NCBI GenBank assembly: GCA_963739995.1
Contig: CAVUCH010000004.1
Location: 372,001 to 436,000, forward strand
DNA: 64,000 nucleotides
From: CAVUCH01 sp963739995
GTDB lineage: Bacteria; Acidobacteriota; Vicinamibacteria; Vicinamibacterales; JAENWD01
Direction: 5' to 3'
A program made the translations under genes and the position numbers. The number at the start of each line of letters is the position of its first letter. Position 1 is the stretch's first letter. Below the pieces are notes generated by a model. The model had not been told where the DNA came from. It saw nothing but the letters and a program-made list of their open reading frames with translations, and searched no databases. This document shows positions 7,660 through 16,997 of this stretch, one piece after another.

Positions 7660-9306
7660 TTACGCGTCCGCCCGGTGGAATGTCCCGAGGGCCGCCGCGC
7701 CGAAGTGGTCCTTGTACGCCGCCCGGACCACGTGCTTCTGGTACTTGCCGGCGCCCGTGCGTGGCAGGGCGTCCACGTGCACGACGGCGTCCGGCAGCCA
7801 CCACTTTGCTACCCGCGGTGCGAGGTGCGCGCGGATATCGTCGATGGTCGGTGCACATCCCGGCGCCGGAACGATCACGGCGAGCGGCCGCTCCCCCCAC
7901 CGCGCGTGCGGCACGGCGACCACCACCGCCTCGCTCACGCCAGGATGCTCGACCAGCGCCGATTCGAGCGCAACCGTGCTGATCCACTCCCCACCCGACT
8001 TCACCAGATCCTTGGCCCGGTCCTGGATGGCGAGGCACCCGCTCGGACCGATCGTCACGATGTCTCCCGTGCGGAACCATCCATCGTCGGTCCAGCGGTC
8101 GGGGGCTTCGTCGCCTGGATAGTAAGCGGCAGCCACCCACGGTCCGCGCACCTCCAGCTCGCCCATGGTGTGGTCGTCCCACGCGATGAGCGCGCCGTCC
8201 TCGCCACGGCCGCGGATCTCGACGAACGGCGCCGGCCGCCCCTGCCGCGCGCGCCACGCATAGCGCGCGTCGGCCGGGGCATCCGCGAGCTCACTGGGGA
8301 CGCGGCTCACCGACCCGAGCGGCGCAGTCTCGGTCATGCCCCAAGCGTGCACCAGGTGCACACCGTGCCGCGTGTCGAACGCGCGCACTGTTGCCTCCGG
8401 AATCGCCGCGCCTCCGACCAGCATCATGCGGAGCGACGTCAGGTCGTGGCCGGGATGTTCGTCCAGATGACGAAGGAGGGCGTGGCAGATCGTCGGCACG
8501 CCCGCGGTGTGCGTCACGCGCTCCGATTCGAGCAGGCCGACGATGCTGGCCGGGTCCAGGCAAGGGCCAGGCAGAACCTGCGCCGCTCCGATCATGGCGC
8601 AGGCGAACGGCAGACCCCACGCGTTCGCGTGGAACATTGGCACGACGGCCAGCACGCGCGACGACTCCCGCAGATCGAATACGTCTGGGAGCGCCACGGC
8701 GAGGGAGTGCAGCACCAGGGAGCGGTGCGAGTAGAGGACCCCCTTGGAGCGGCCGGTGGTGCCGGACGTGTAGCACATGACCGCTGCGGATTGCTCGTCG
8801 ATGTCGTCGAAGTCCGCCCCGTCTTCCTGCCACGACAGCAGCTGCCTGAGATCAAGCGTGCCGTCGGGCACATCATCGTCGTCACTGACGACGACGATCC
8901 GGCGATCTCCGATGTGCGGCCGCACGGGCTCGAATGCGGGCCAGAGCACCTTGTCGACGATGATGACGGTGTCACCTGCGTGGTTGATGATGTAACCGAG
9001 CTCCTCTGGATGCAGGCGGATGTTCAGCGTGTGCAGAACCGCGCCGGACGCCGGGATGCCGTAGTAGGCCTGCAGATGGCGCGCATGGTTCCAGCAGAAG
9101 GTGCCGACGCGGTCGCCGCGGCGGACGCCGAGCGCGCGCATGACGGCGGCAAGCCGGCGTGCGTCGCCAAGGCACTCGTCGTAAGTGGACCTGCTGACGC
9201 TGCGGTCTACGCGCCGGCTGATGATCTCCTTGTGGGGGAACAGCGATCGCGTGCGCCGCAGCAGGGCGGGAATCGACAGCGGCATGTCCATCATGAGCCC
9301 ACGCAT
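7660..9306 (-). CDS. Fatty-acid--CoA ligase (AMP-forming acyl-CoA synthetase)
   Basis: The 548-residue protein starts at ATG 9306, preceded by GGGGGAG at ribosome-binding distance. It has the AMP-binding core motif YTSGTTGRSKGVLYSH (about 172-187), the A5-type motif HAWGMTETAPLG, and the hinge motif DRAKDLVKSGGEWIS in the C-terminal subdomain. The catalytic Lys is in TGAGKYQK near the C-terminus. The overall pattern is that of medium/long-chain acyl-CoA synthetases of the AlkK/FadD13 group. The enzyme activates a fatty acid with ATP and CoA in the cytoplasm for beta-oxidation. Chain length preference cannot be read from sequence. It is convergent with the reductase gene, and the opposite flank holds a divergently transcribed PadR gene. 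Confidence 0.88.
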   Translation of the reverse strand: MRGLMMDMPLSIPALLRRTRSLFPHKEIISRRVDRSVSRSTYDECLGDARRLAAVMRALGVRRGDRVGTFCWNHARHLQAYYGIPASGAVLHTLNIRLHPEELGYIINHAGDTVIIVDKVLWPAFEPVRPHIGDRRIVVVSDDDDVPDGTLDLRQLLSWQEDGADFDDIDEQSAAVMCYTSGTTGRSKGVLYSHRSLVLHSLAVALPDVFDLRESSRVLAVVPMFHANAWGLPFACAMIGAAQVLPGPCLDPASIVGLLESERVTHTAGVPTICHALLRHLDEHPGHDLTSLRMMLVGGAAIPEATVRAFDTRHGVHLVHAWGMTETAPLGSVSRVPSELADAPADARYAWRARQGRPAPFVEIRGRGEDGALIAWDDHTMGELEVRGPWVAAAYYPGDEAPDRWTDDGWFRTGDIVTIGPSGCLAIQDRAKDLVKSGGEWISTVALESALVEHPGVSEAVVVAVPHARWGERPLAVIVPAPGCAPTIDDIRAHLAPRVAKWWLPDAVVHVDALPRTGAGKYQKHVVRAAYKDHFGAAALGTFHRADA

Positions 9307-9491
9307 TGTGATCTCCCCCGAGGGCTGGTGGCCTCTCCTGCACCGTCCTATGGCGCCGCCCAGCACACACCACAGGCGTGGCTCCCGTCAACGGCATCGC
9401 GGAAACCCACACGAGAGCCGGCGCTGGGGCCACGCGCGGCCGCCTGGCTGGTAGCCCGTCAACAGCTCGCCTTAGACGCCGTAAAAAAAGC

Positions 9492-9538
9492 TTGACGGCA
9501 CATAGTGTGTGTAATACAGTGTGTGTCGAACACTGTAT
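9492..9538 (+). promoter_or_regulatory. Promoter and palindromic operator of the PadR gene, overlapping its start codon
   Basis: TTGACG (9492-9497), a 17-bp spacer and TACAGT (9515-9520) make a plausible promoter. From 9514 to 9538 lies a perfect 9-bp inverted repeat, ATACAGTGT (9514-9522), 7 bp, then ACACTGTAT (9530-9538). Its right arm includes the A and T of the ATG at 9537. No ribosome-binding site fits, so the message is likely leaderless and the operator covers the transcription and translation start. PadR proteins bind such dyads, so autoregulation is inferred. Confidence 0.65.
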
Positions 9539-9881
9539 GACTACAGCTCACGTCGCCGACCTCGTCTTCGACAATCTTCGCCTGGAGCTCCGCCGCGGAT
9601 TTCTGACCGTGGCGGTGCTGGCCGCGCTGCGAACCGAGCAGTACGGCTACACGCTGCGCAAGCTGCTCGTCGAGCACGGGCTGGCGATCGACGAGAGCAC
9701 CTTGTATCCGCTGCTGCGCCGGCTGGAAACCCAGGGGCTGCTGGTCAGCCAATGGCGCGAGGAAGCCAAGCGCAACAAGCGCTTCTACCACATCTCGGAG
9801 CAGGGCGCGCAGGTGCTCGCGCAGTTGCTCGCCGAGTCTCGCACCATCGACGCCGCCCTGCGCGGCCTTCTCGCGGAGTGA
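9537..9881 (+). CDS. PadR-family transcriptional regulator
   Basis: The product is 114 residues. It has the PadR winged helix: LRRGFLTVAVLAALRTEQYGYTL (helix 1-2), IDESTLYPLLRRLETQGLL (recognition helix) and the wing FYHISEQG, ending in a short dimerisation helix. The ATG at 9537 was chosen because it fits the family N-terminus, although longer readings upstream stay open. The start lies inside a perfect palindrome, which suggests self-repression. The next gene begins 6 bp after the stop and encodes a membrane protein. Such PadR plus membrane-protein pairs are common, the PadR repressing both genes until an inducer binds. Confidence 0.88.
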   Translation: MTTAHVADLVFDNLRLELRRGFLTVAVLAALRTEQYGYTLRKLLVEHGLAIDESTLYPLLRRLETQGLLVSQWREEAKRNKRFYHISEQGAQVLAQLLAESRTIDAALRGLLAE

Positions 9882-9886
9882 TCTCA

Positions 9887-10903
9887 ATGGAACTGCTCGA
9901 ACGGTATCTGCAGGCAGTCGGGTTCTACCTCCCGAAGCATAAGCGGGACGACATTGTGCGTGAGCTTTCGGAGAACCTCTTCTCCGAGATGGACGATTTG
10001 GCGGAGGCGTGCGGCCGCCCGCTCACGGAAGACGAGCAGGCCGATATCCTGCGCCGGCACGGCCATCCGATGGTCGTCGCAGGACGGTACCAGACGCGAC
10101 AGCATCTGATCGGACCCGCGTTCTTCCCCATCTACCTGTTCACACTGAAGCTGGGGCTCGGCGTCGCGCTGCTGGTCACTGTGCTGCTGGCCGTCCTGGG
10201 CGCGATTCTCACGGGCGATCCCGTCCGCCATTTCGTCCACGCCCTGCTCGCCTACCCCGGGCGGGCGATCATGGTGTTCGCATGGACGACGCTGGGCATC
10301 GCGGCTGTTGATTACACCCAGGCGCACCTGAAGCTCGGCCACACGTGGGATCCGCGCAAACTGCCCAAGCTCGTTCGACGCGAGCACCGGACCTCGCGGG
10401 CGAACTCGCTGTTCGAGCTGCTGATCACGGCGGCGTGCATCGTCTGGGTGCTGCTCATCCCCGGCGCGCCGCACCTGCTGCTGGGGCCCGCGGCATCGTT
10501 CCTGGAGCTTGCCCCCATATGGCGGCTCGTCTACGTGCCCATCCTGCTGCTCTTGGCGTCGTCCGCTGCACTGAACTTCACCGGGGTCGTCCGGCCGTAC
10601 TGGACCCCCGCGCGATCCTTCGCGCGCATCGGCCTGCACGGCGGCACCCTCGCCATCGTCGGCGTGCTCCACCGCGGGGGCGAGTGGGTGGTTGCGAGAC
10701 CTGCGGCGACGCCGGCCAACGGCGCATCGCTGGAATCGCTCGTCGAGGTGATCAACAGGAGCTGCGAAATTGGCCTCGCGATCACTTCCGTCATCGCCCT
10801 GATCGAGATCGGCCGGGAGGTGTACCGCCTGCGGTCGCGTCGGAGAGACACCCTCGCTCTCAACTCCGGTCCGGCGCCCGCCACTCGGGAGCGGGGGCGC
10901 TGA
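9887..10903 (+). CDS. PadR-linked multi-pass membrane protein with an N-terminal HAAS-like helical domain
   Basis: The 338-residue protein follows the PadR gene by 5 bp and must be its operon partner. Residues 1-65 (LERYLQAVGFYLPKHKRDDIVRELSENLFSEMDD, then LTEDEQADILRRHG) resemble the short helical HAAS/DUF1700-type domain that often sits next to PadR regulators. Five or six hydrophobic segments follow, at about 82-110, 125-145, 180-200, 210-235 and 255-275, with a further stretch near 295-315. No catalytic motif is visible. The role is unknown. By context it may sense or alter the membrane under PadR control. The call of the HAAS-like domain is by eye and should be treated as tentative. Confidence 0.7.
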   Translation: MELLERYLQAVGFYLPKHKRDDIVRELSENLFSEMDDLAEACGRPLTEDEQADILRRHGHPMVVAGRYQTRQHLIGPAFFPIYLFTLKLGLGVALLVTVLLAVLGAILTGDPVRHFVHALLAYPGRAIMVFAWTTLGIAAVDYTQAHLKLGHTWDPRKLPKLVRREHRTSRANSLFELLITAACIVWVLLIPGAPHLLLGPAASFLELAPIWRLVYVPILLLLASSAALNFTGVVRPYWTPARSFARIGLHGGTLAIVGVLHRGGEWVVARPAATPANGASLESLVEVINRSCEIGLAITSVIALIEIGREVYRLRSRRRDTLALNSGPAPATRERGR

Positions 10904-11053
10904 GATGGCAGGCGACTGAATCCGGGGGATGGAGCACCGTGCCGCCAGTTTCAGCCTCGATGTTTGCTGGCTGCGTCCGCTGATGCCATCATGGCCGCCG
11001 CGGCTGAAACGCACGCGTCAGGCATCCGCCTGGTTCGCAAGCGGAGACACGCG

Positions 11054-11620
11054 ATGCCCGTACTCACCGATTCCGGCGAGGCGCTTCTTACCGCTTGGCG
11101 AACCAACAGCCGAGTCACGGCATATCTCGTGGAGCACCTGCCGGCTGCCCTCTGGGATGTCCCAGTTCCCGGGGCACCGCGGCGCACGGTCCGCATGATC
11201 GCGGGGCATCTGCACAACGCCCGTTGCATGTGGTTAAAGACCCTCGGCCAGGAACACGGGATCGCGATCCCCGCCTCTGTCGACCGCCGCAAGGTAGCGC
11301 AACATGAACTGCTTTCCGCCCTCGAGCGGAGCAGCACGGGCATCGAAGCCCTTCTCAGGCTCGGGATCGCCGCGGGAGGCTCGGTGCCTCCGTCGAAGGC
11401 CTACGTGTGGCGCAACCTGCCTCTGGATGTCCCTCATGTCCTGACATACTTCGTCGCACATGAGGGCCATCACAGAGGCCAGATCGTCATGCTGGCGCGT
11501 CAGCTCGGTCATCGACTCCCGAGCAACATTGCCAACGGGCTCTGGCAGTGGACCAAGCGAGTGCAGGAGGTGCGAGGTGCGCGAGGCTTACGCAGCCGGC
11601 GGCGGCCGCGGCCATCATGA
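11054..11620 (+). CDS. DinB-family (four-helix bundle) metal-binding protein
   Basis: The product is 188 residues from ATG 11054, in the sequence CGCGATGCCC. Longer readings from 10964 lack a family-like N-terminus. Two blocks carry the His triad of the DinB/YfiT fold: AGHLHNARCMWLK (about residues 47-59) and FVAHEGHHRGQIVMLARQLG (about 135-154). DinB-like proteins bind a divalent metal through three His. They include thiol transferases using bacillithiol or mycothiol, and damage-inducible proteins of unknown role. Nothing here identifies the substrate. The last 15 residues are Arg-rich and poorly conserved in style, so the true C-terminus may be functionally shorter. It stands alone between the PadR pair and the Tricorn gene. 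Confidence 0.8.
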   Translation: MPVLTDSGEALLTAWRTNSRVTAYLVEHLPAALWDVPVPGAPRRTVRMIAGHLHNARCMWLKTLGQEHGIAIPASVDRRKVAQHELLSALERSSTGIEALLRLGIAAGGSVPPSKAYVWRNLPLDVPHVLTYFVAHEGHHRGQIVMLARQLGHRLPSNIANGLWQWTKRVQEVRGARGLRSRRRPRPS

Positions 11621-11699
11621 GCTGACGCTAGCGACGCTCATCTCGAGCAGTTAGCAGCGCCAGACGGGATGCAACGCCGCAGTCATGTATGCAGAACGT

Positions 11700-14600
11700 C
11701 TATGGCTTCGTTCCCGTTGTTCCAGGCGCCGGCGGCACCGTGACCGGCTTCCGTGGCCGTGCCGCGAGCTGCTTCAGCAGCTCCGCGACTCCGCGCTCCA
11801 GGCTCGGATCGTGGCCCTGCGCGACGAGGTGCGGCGCATCTATCACCTCGATATCGGGGGCGACGCCGATCCCCTCCACTTCCCACTCGCCGCCGGTTCC
11901 CAGGAAGCGGAAGGTTGGTGCGGTGATGCTGCCGCCATCCAGCAGCGGCGGGCTGCCCGACAACCCGATTAGTCCGCCCCAGGTGCGGGTGCCAATCAGC
12001 TGTCCGAGCCCCAGCTTCTTGAAGTAGTACGGAAAAGCATCGCCGCCGGACGACGACTGCCCGTTGATCAGGCACACCTTCGGTCCGGCATTCGCATACG
12101 CCGGCGTGGCCGACGGTTCGACGCCACGGCGCGCCCAGTAGTTCAGCACGGGCCGGGAGACGAGCTCGATCATGCGATCGGGTATGAATCCGCCGCCGTT
12201 GTAGCGCACGTCGATGATGAGTGCGTCTTTCACCGCCTGGGGGTAGAAGCTCTTGAACAGCTCCCGGTTCCCTTCCTCGCCCGTGTTCGGCAGATGGATG
12301 TACCCGATGCGCCCGTTCGAGGCCTTCTCGACGAACCGCCGCCGGCTCTCGACCCAATCGAGGTAGCGGAGCCCCTGCTCGCTCGTGATGGGGCGCACGC
12401 GCTCGCTGCGCGCATTCGTAGCCGACGGCGTGTTGTTGACGAGCAGCGTCACGGCGCCCGCGCCCTTGGCCTCGAGCAGCCGATAGAAGTTGTCCACGCC
12501 CTTCGTGGACACGCCGTCCACCGCGAGGATGTAATCGCCTTCGTTCACCCGGACGCCGGGCTCGGTCAACGGCGCCCGGAAGTTCTCGTGCCAGTTCTCG
12601 CCCGCGTAGATCTTCTCGATCCGGAACGCGCCTGACGCATCAGGACGTATCTCGGCGCCGAGCAGTCCGCCCTCGACGCGCGGTATGCGGGTCCCCGCGG
12701 GCGACTGCACGTACACATGGCCCGCCCCGAGCTCGCCTGCAATCTCTCCGAACACGTAGTCGAGATCGGCGCGATCCGCGACGAACGGCACCAGCTCCGC
12801 GTAGCGCGCGCGGACCTCCTTCCAGTCCAGGCCTCCGAGGTTCGGGTCGTAGTACCAGTCTCGCAGGATGCGCCACGCGTCCACGTACTCCTGCTCCCAC
12901 TCGGCGCGCGGGTCGATCCGGACCGTCAGCCGATCCAGAGCGAGCACACCCTCGGTGGTCTTCTGATCCGCCTTGACGTCACCGATGGCCCAGTCGCTGC
13001 CCGTTCGGAACAGTACTTTCTTGCCGTCGCGCGAGAGCTCGTAGCCGCTGATGCCGGTCAGCACGGTGCTCTCCTTCCTGTCGTCGATGTCGTACATCGC
13101 GAGGCGGGCGCGCGCACCCTGCCCAATGAGGTACAACACCGCACGCTCGGTCACCTGCAGGCTGCGGATGTCGGCTGGCGGTCCGGGGATGGCGCGGACG
13201 CGCCGCTCGAACCCGTCCGCGTCGATGCGCACCGTCACAGGGGCCGGCGGATGCACGTCAGGGCCGGTGGACGGCGCGGCCGGCTTCTTCTCCTCCGCTG
13301 CCGGCGGTGTCGCCGCCTCTGGTTTGCTCTCGGGCTTCTGCGCCGCCGGCCTGGTTGCGTCCGGTTCTTTCGGGTCTGGAGGCGGCGGCGGGGGAACGCT
13401 CGGCTGCGAACGCCCTGGAGGCGCGGGCTGCCGCAGCGCCTCGTCCGCACGCTGCGGCTCCTCGTCGCTCTGCGGCAGGAACAGCGCCGGGCCCGTCTTC
13501 GAGAGCACGCCGACGTAGACGCGCGTGGGATCGGTGTACACGTAGTTGAACTCGAACCCGCTGAACGTCAGGCGGAAGTCGCGGTTCGACAGGAAGTACA
13601 AATAGCGGCCCATCGGATCGAACACCGGCTCGGAATCGGCAGCGTTGCCGGACGTCAACTGCTGTGTCTTCCCCTCCTCGATCGAGTAGACCCATATGGC
13701 AGAGAGGCGCGTCCCCGCTGGCTCCTTCACGTATGCCAGCCACCGGCTGTCCGGCGACCACCGGTACGTTGTCAGATCGTTGAGACGACCGCGGTCCACG
13801 TCCACCGTGGCGCCGGTCGCCACGGTGACGACACGGAGGCGCTGCAAGGTGTCGGCATAGGCGAGCAGCCGCGAGTCGGGCGACCACATGGGCGGGAACC
13901 GCCAGGTGTTGCCATCCGTCGTCACCCGGCGCTCTTCGCCGGATCCATCCGCCGGACGCACGTAGATCTCGTACTCGCCCGACCGATCCGACAGGTACGC
14001 GATGGTGCGGCCGTTTGGTGACCAGGTGGGCGCCGTCTCGCGAATGCCGGGCGTGGAGGTCAGGTTCCGGATCTCTCCCTCCTTCGCCGGCGCCGTGAAC
14101 ACGTCGCCGTGCGCTTCGATGAGCGCACGCTTGCCGGTCGGCGAGAGCTCCATCGACTGGATCTCGCTCTTCACCGTGCGGGTCGTCGGGACCGTCTTGC
14201 GGAGGTCGCCCGCCACCCGGATGTCGACGCGCGTGCTCTGCCGGCCCGCGGGATCGACACGGTAGACGTACCCGCCGTTTTCGTAGACCACACCCCCCGG
14301 GCCGCCGCTCGGCCAGAGCACGTCGTAGCGGTCGTGTGTCGTGACCTGCCGCTGGGTCCGCGTGCGCAGATCGTGCGCCCAGAGGTTCAGCTTCTGGTTC
14401 GCGCCGCGATCGGACGTGAAATAGATGGTGTCGCCCATCCAGACGGGCTGATTGTCGGTGCCGTCGTAGTCGGTGATGCGTTCCGACGTGTTTGCGGCGA
14501 GGTCGTAGATCCAGAGATCCTGCGCACGGCCTCCGTGATACCGCTTCCACGTGCGGAACTCGCGCATGATGGGCGTGTACACGTACCGCTTGCCGTCCGG

Positions 14601-15119
14601 GGAGAGCCAGCCGCCCGCGCCTTCGGGCATCGGCAACGCGCTCTCCGTCCCGCCGGCTGCCGCAACGAGGTGCGGACGCGAGATGCGCTCGCTCCACGGC
14701 GTGCGGTGCGCGTTGAAGAGAATCCGCGTCCCGTCGGGAGTCCACCCGAGCACGCGGTTGTCGACGCCCCCCCGCGGCGGCATGCCGACGACGTCGTTGT
14801 AGAAGGTCAGCTGCTTCGGCGTGCCGCCCCCGACGGGAATCGTGTAGACCTGACGTCGCCCGTCGTATTGGCCCGTGAACGCGATCGTGCTGCCGTCGGG
14901 CGAGAAGCGAGGAAACAGCTCCTCGCCATCGCCGGATGTCAACTGGCGCGCATACCCGCCCGCGAGTGGCACGAGCCAGATGTCGCCGGCGTACACGAAC
15001 GCAATCAGGTCCGCCGAGATCGCGGGATACCGCAGCAGGCGGGTCGGCGTGTCCTGCGCACTAGTCAGGACCGAGAGCAGGGCGAGGCCGAGCAGTGTGA
15101 TGGCCAGGCGTGGGCGCAT
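11700..15119 (-). CDS. Tricorn-like protease (beta-propellers, PDZ, S41 peptidase), exported
   Basis: The 1139-residue protein has a signal peptide (RLAITLLGLALLSVLTSAQ). The first part contains repeated WD/PD40-type propeller strands (FSPDGSTIAFTGQYDG, WSPNGRTIAYLSDRSGEYEIYVRP, WSPDSRWLAYV). Residues about 550-626 are a Pro/Ala/Glu-rich linker. The C-terminal half has the Tricorn C1 helical region (WEQEYVDAWRILRDWYYDPNL), a PDZ domain (VNEGDYILAVDGVS), and the S41 core with nucleophile in GQSSSGGDAFPYYF (Ser at about 1022-1024) and GTRTWGG. Tricorn homologues degrade oligopeptides. The signal peptide places this one in the periplasm or outside, unlike the archaeal cytoplasmic enzyme. It is common in Acidobacteriota. 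The gene is monocistronic, with no close neighbours on its strand. Confidence 0.93.
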   Translation of the reverse strand: MRPRLAITLLGLALLSVLTSAQDTPTRLLRYPAISADLIAFVYAGDIWLVPLAGGYARQLTSGDGEELFPRFSPDGSTIAFTGQYDGRRQVYTIPVGGGTPKQLTFYNDVVGMPPRGGVDNRVLGWTPDGTRILFNAHRTPWSERISRPHLVAAAGGTESALPMPEGAGGWLSPDGKRYVYTPIMREFRTWKRYHGGRAQDLWIYDLAANTSERITDYDGTDNQPVWMGDTIYFTSDRGANQKLNLWAHDLRTRTQRQVTTHDRYDVLWPSGGPGGVVYENGGYVYRVDPAGRQSTRVDIRVAGDLRKTVPTTRTVKSEIQSMELSPTGKRALIEAHGDVFTAPAKEGEIRNLTSTPGIRETAPTWSPNGRTIAYLSDRSGEYEIYVRPADGSGEERRVTTDGNTWRFPPMWSPDSRLLAYADTLQRLRVVTVATGATVDVDRGRLNDLTTYRWSPDSRWLAYVKEPAGTRLSAIWVYSIEEGKTQQLTSGNAADSEPVFDPMGRYLYFLSNRDFRLTFSGFEFNYVYTDPTRVYVGVLSKTGPALFLPQSDEEPQRADEALRQPAPPGRSQPSVPPPPPPDPKEPDATRPAAQKPESKPEAATPPAAEEKKPAAPSTGPDVHPPAPVTVRIDADGFERRVRAIPGPPADIRSLQVTERAVLYLIGQGARARLAMYDIDDRKESTVLTGISGYELSRDGKKVLFRTGSDWAIGDVKADQKTTEGVLALDRLTVRIDPRAEWEQEYVDAWRILRDWYYDPNLGGLDWKEVRARYAELVPFVADRADLDYVFGEIAGELGAGHVYVQSPAGTRIPRVEGGLLGAEIRPDASGAFRIEKIYAGENWHENFRAPLTEPGVRVNEGDYILAVDGVSTKGVDNFYRLLEAKGAGAVTLLVNNTPSATNARSERVRPITSEQGLRYLDWVESRRRFVEKASNGRIGYIHLPNTGEEGNRELFKSFYPQAVKDALIIDVRYNGGGFIPDRMIELVSRPVLNYWARRGVEPSATPAYANAGPKVCLINGQSSSGGDAFPYYFKKLGLGQLIGTRTWGGLIGLSGSPPLLDGGSITAPTFRFLGTGGEWEVEGIGVAPDIEVIDAPHLVAQGHDPSLERGVAELLKQLAARPRKPVTVPPAPGTTGTKP

Positions 15120-15364
15120 ATTCGGAGGATTGTAATCTGGTCATATCCGGCCGGGGCGCTTCGGCCCGGCCCCACAGCGGCAGTGACGGGATGAGCCGGG
15201 GCCAGCGCCGCGGCACAAGTGCCCACGGTGACAGTGACGGTGTAGTGACCATGACCACGACGGTGCAGGCTCGGGGGCGCAACGCATCGGGGTGACAAAC
15301 ATGGTACTCTCCCCCGCCGATGCGGCCGGATACCGGCGGCCGCCTACGGGGGGAGCTCATCCGC

Positions 15365-16420
15365 GTGTCCACTGCTGTCGTGCCGCCACTCATCCTCCCG
15401 AACGCCGCCCGCGCCGAACGCGCGCGCGTCGTCTACCGCGCCTGCCTCTATTACACCGTCGCGCTCACGGCCGTCTGGCTGCTCCTCATTACGACGGGCA
15501 TCGGTGGGGGGAAGCTGTTCGCCAATTACAAGCTCACGTTCGAGCAGATTGCCGGCACGGTCATCTCTATGGTCATCTTCTGGGTGATCTGGTCGTATGC
15601 CTGGTATTTCTTGAAACGGTGGCTGTTGCGGCGCGCCGGGTTCGATCGCGAGGAGCTTGCGGCGATTTTCAGCAGCCGCCTGACCGGATTCGATCTCGAC
15701 GCCGTCCTGGCGCGCCACCCGGCCCGCCCGGTCCGCATCATCGATATGGTGGCGCGCCGCGGCCGCACGCTGGTGTTCATCGCGGCCGGGTTCGGCTACG
15801 TCTACGTGCAGACCCAGAAATCGCCAGGACCGGAGAGCCTGGCCTTCGGCCTGCAGGCCAACGTCTTCGACTCGATCGTCATGAACTGGCTGACCCTGCT
15901 CGCCTTTCACAGCAACGGCACATTGGGCAACATCATGTACGGCGCGCAGGCGCGCGTGCTCGACGGCGTCCAGGGCCGCGCCAACGCCCTTCTGATCGGT
16001 ACGTTGTGGAGCGCGTTCCGCTTCGTGATGATCCCGCTCGGGCTCGTGCTCGCAGGCATGTACCCGCCGAATCGCTACGCCGTCCTCTTCGCCTTCATCT
16101 GGATCACGTATGCGGCGGCCGACTATGCGACGGAAGTGTTCGGCTCGATCTGGGGCCGTCACAATATCCGCGTCTGGGGCATCGGGGACCTGAACACGAA
16201 GTCGTGGGAAGGCTTTGCTGCCGGCTTCGTCTGCGCGCTCGTCGTGATGGTGGCGATCGCCTGGTCACAGCAACTGCCGCCCAGCTGGTACGCGCTGGCG
16301 TTCGTGCTGGCCGTCATCAACCCGATCGTCGAGCTGGCGTCGCCTCGGGGCATCGACGACTTCACGATGGCGACCGTCAACGCCCTCGTGTGCGTCGCGT
16401 TCGGGTGGCTGGTGCTGTAA
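15365..16420 (+). CDS. Multi-pass membrane protein with a CdsA/dolichol-kinase-like C-terminal signature
   Basis: The product is 351 residues if started at GTG 15365, which has GGGGGGAG upstream. ATG 15320 is possible but has no ribosome-binding site. At least eight hydrophobic segments are visible. Near residues 250-290 the sequence reads EVFGSIWGRHNIRVWGIGDLNTKSWEGFAAGF, which resembles the signature of CTP-dependent lipid enzymes (phosphatidate cytidylyltransferase, dolichol/phytol kinase: a D..FG..G then a K[ST].EG.xAGF). The N-terminal half does not match a family I recognise. A role in activating a membrane lipid headgroup or polyprenol is plausible but unproven. Its 3' end overlaps the convergent gene at 16377-16952 by 44 bp. 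Confidence 0.6.
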   Translation: MSTAVVPPLILPNAARAERARVVYRACLYYTVALTAVWLLLITTGIGGGKLFANYKLTFEQIAGTVISMVIFWVIWSYAWYFLKRWLLRRAGFDREELAAIFSSRLTGFDLDAVLARHPARPVRIIDMVARRGRTLVFIAAGFGYVYVQTQKSPGPESLAFGLQANVFDSIVMNWLTLLAFHSNGTLGNIMYGAQARVLDGVQGRANALLIGTLWSAFRFVMIPLGLVLAGMYPPNRYAVLFAFIWITYAAADYATEVFGSIWGRHNIRVWGIGDLNTKSWEGFAAGFVCALVVMVAIAWSQQLPPSWYALAFVLAVINPIVELASPRGIDDFTMATVNALVCVAFGWLVL

Positions 16421-16952
16421 GCCTGCCGTGCCGGCCGACTCGCCGCCGCACACCGATCCAGTACGCCAGGTAGTACCCGAGCACGACGGCGCCGGCGGCG
16501 AGGGAGCCGGCGGCGCCAGACGCGGCAATCCAGGACGTGTCGTCCACCCGCGTCTGCCACGCGTGCCAGCTTCGCCACATGCCGTAAATCAGGCGCGAAC
16601 TGATCACCAGCGTCAGCGCCAGCACCAGCCAGCGGTTCGGGGTGTAGTGCAACGACGCAGGCGTGACCTCCCAGCGGCTGATGGCCACGCCGATTCCGCC
16701 GAGGAGGCATCCGGCGGCGAGCCCCGCCAGCGTGTAGACGAACGCGTGCGGCAGCCAGATGTTGGTGAACGCGGCGCTGACCAGCAGAATCAGTGCCGAC
16801 ACGACGAATCCGACGGCGTTGAGCGTCGCGAGCCATCCCCGGGCCATTCGTCTCGCAGTGCCGACCCGATACCGCTGCACGAACGTCAGCGGCATGAGCA
16901 CCACCGCGGCGAGCAGCACGAGCGGAATGAACGCGATGAGGAGGAGCGGCAC
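16377..16952 (-). CDS. Small multi-pass membrane protein, possibly CcdC/DUF1453-like
   Basis: The product is 191 residues from GTG 16952. Five hydrophobic segments are seen at about 3-25, 42-65, 67-90, 105-125 and 145-165. Basic residues cluster at the C-terminus (RRRVGRHGRLTAPATRTRRTRGR, partly overlapping the neighbouring gene on the other strand). The middle, ISRWEVTPASLHYTPNRWLVLALTLVI, recalls the CcdC/DUF1453 family, but I cannot confirm it by eye. No enzymatic motif is visible. The C-terminal 14 codons overlap the convergent gene, which may mean that the true protein ends earlier or that an indel has moved the stop. Function is unknown. Confidence 0.55.
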   Translation of the reverse strand: MPLLLIAFIPLVLLAAVVLMPLTFVQRYRVGTARRMARGWLATLNAVGFVVSALILLVSAAFTNIWLPHAFVYTLAGLAAGCLLGGIGVAISRWEVTPASLHYTPNRWLVLALTLVISSRLIYGMWRSWHAWQTRVDDTSWIAASGAAGSLAAGAVVLGYYLAYWIGVRRRVGRHGRLTAPATRTRRTRGR

Positions 16953-16997
16953 GCCTGAAGCTCGATGGCGGGGGATCGGTCAGATGAGGGCTCGCGC

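Noticed and set aside
6074..8257. Very long minus-strand open frame (727 codons) under the reductase and acyl-CoA ligase genes
   Set aside because: Arg/Ala/Gly-rich shadow of two well-supported genes; no domain is visible.
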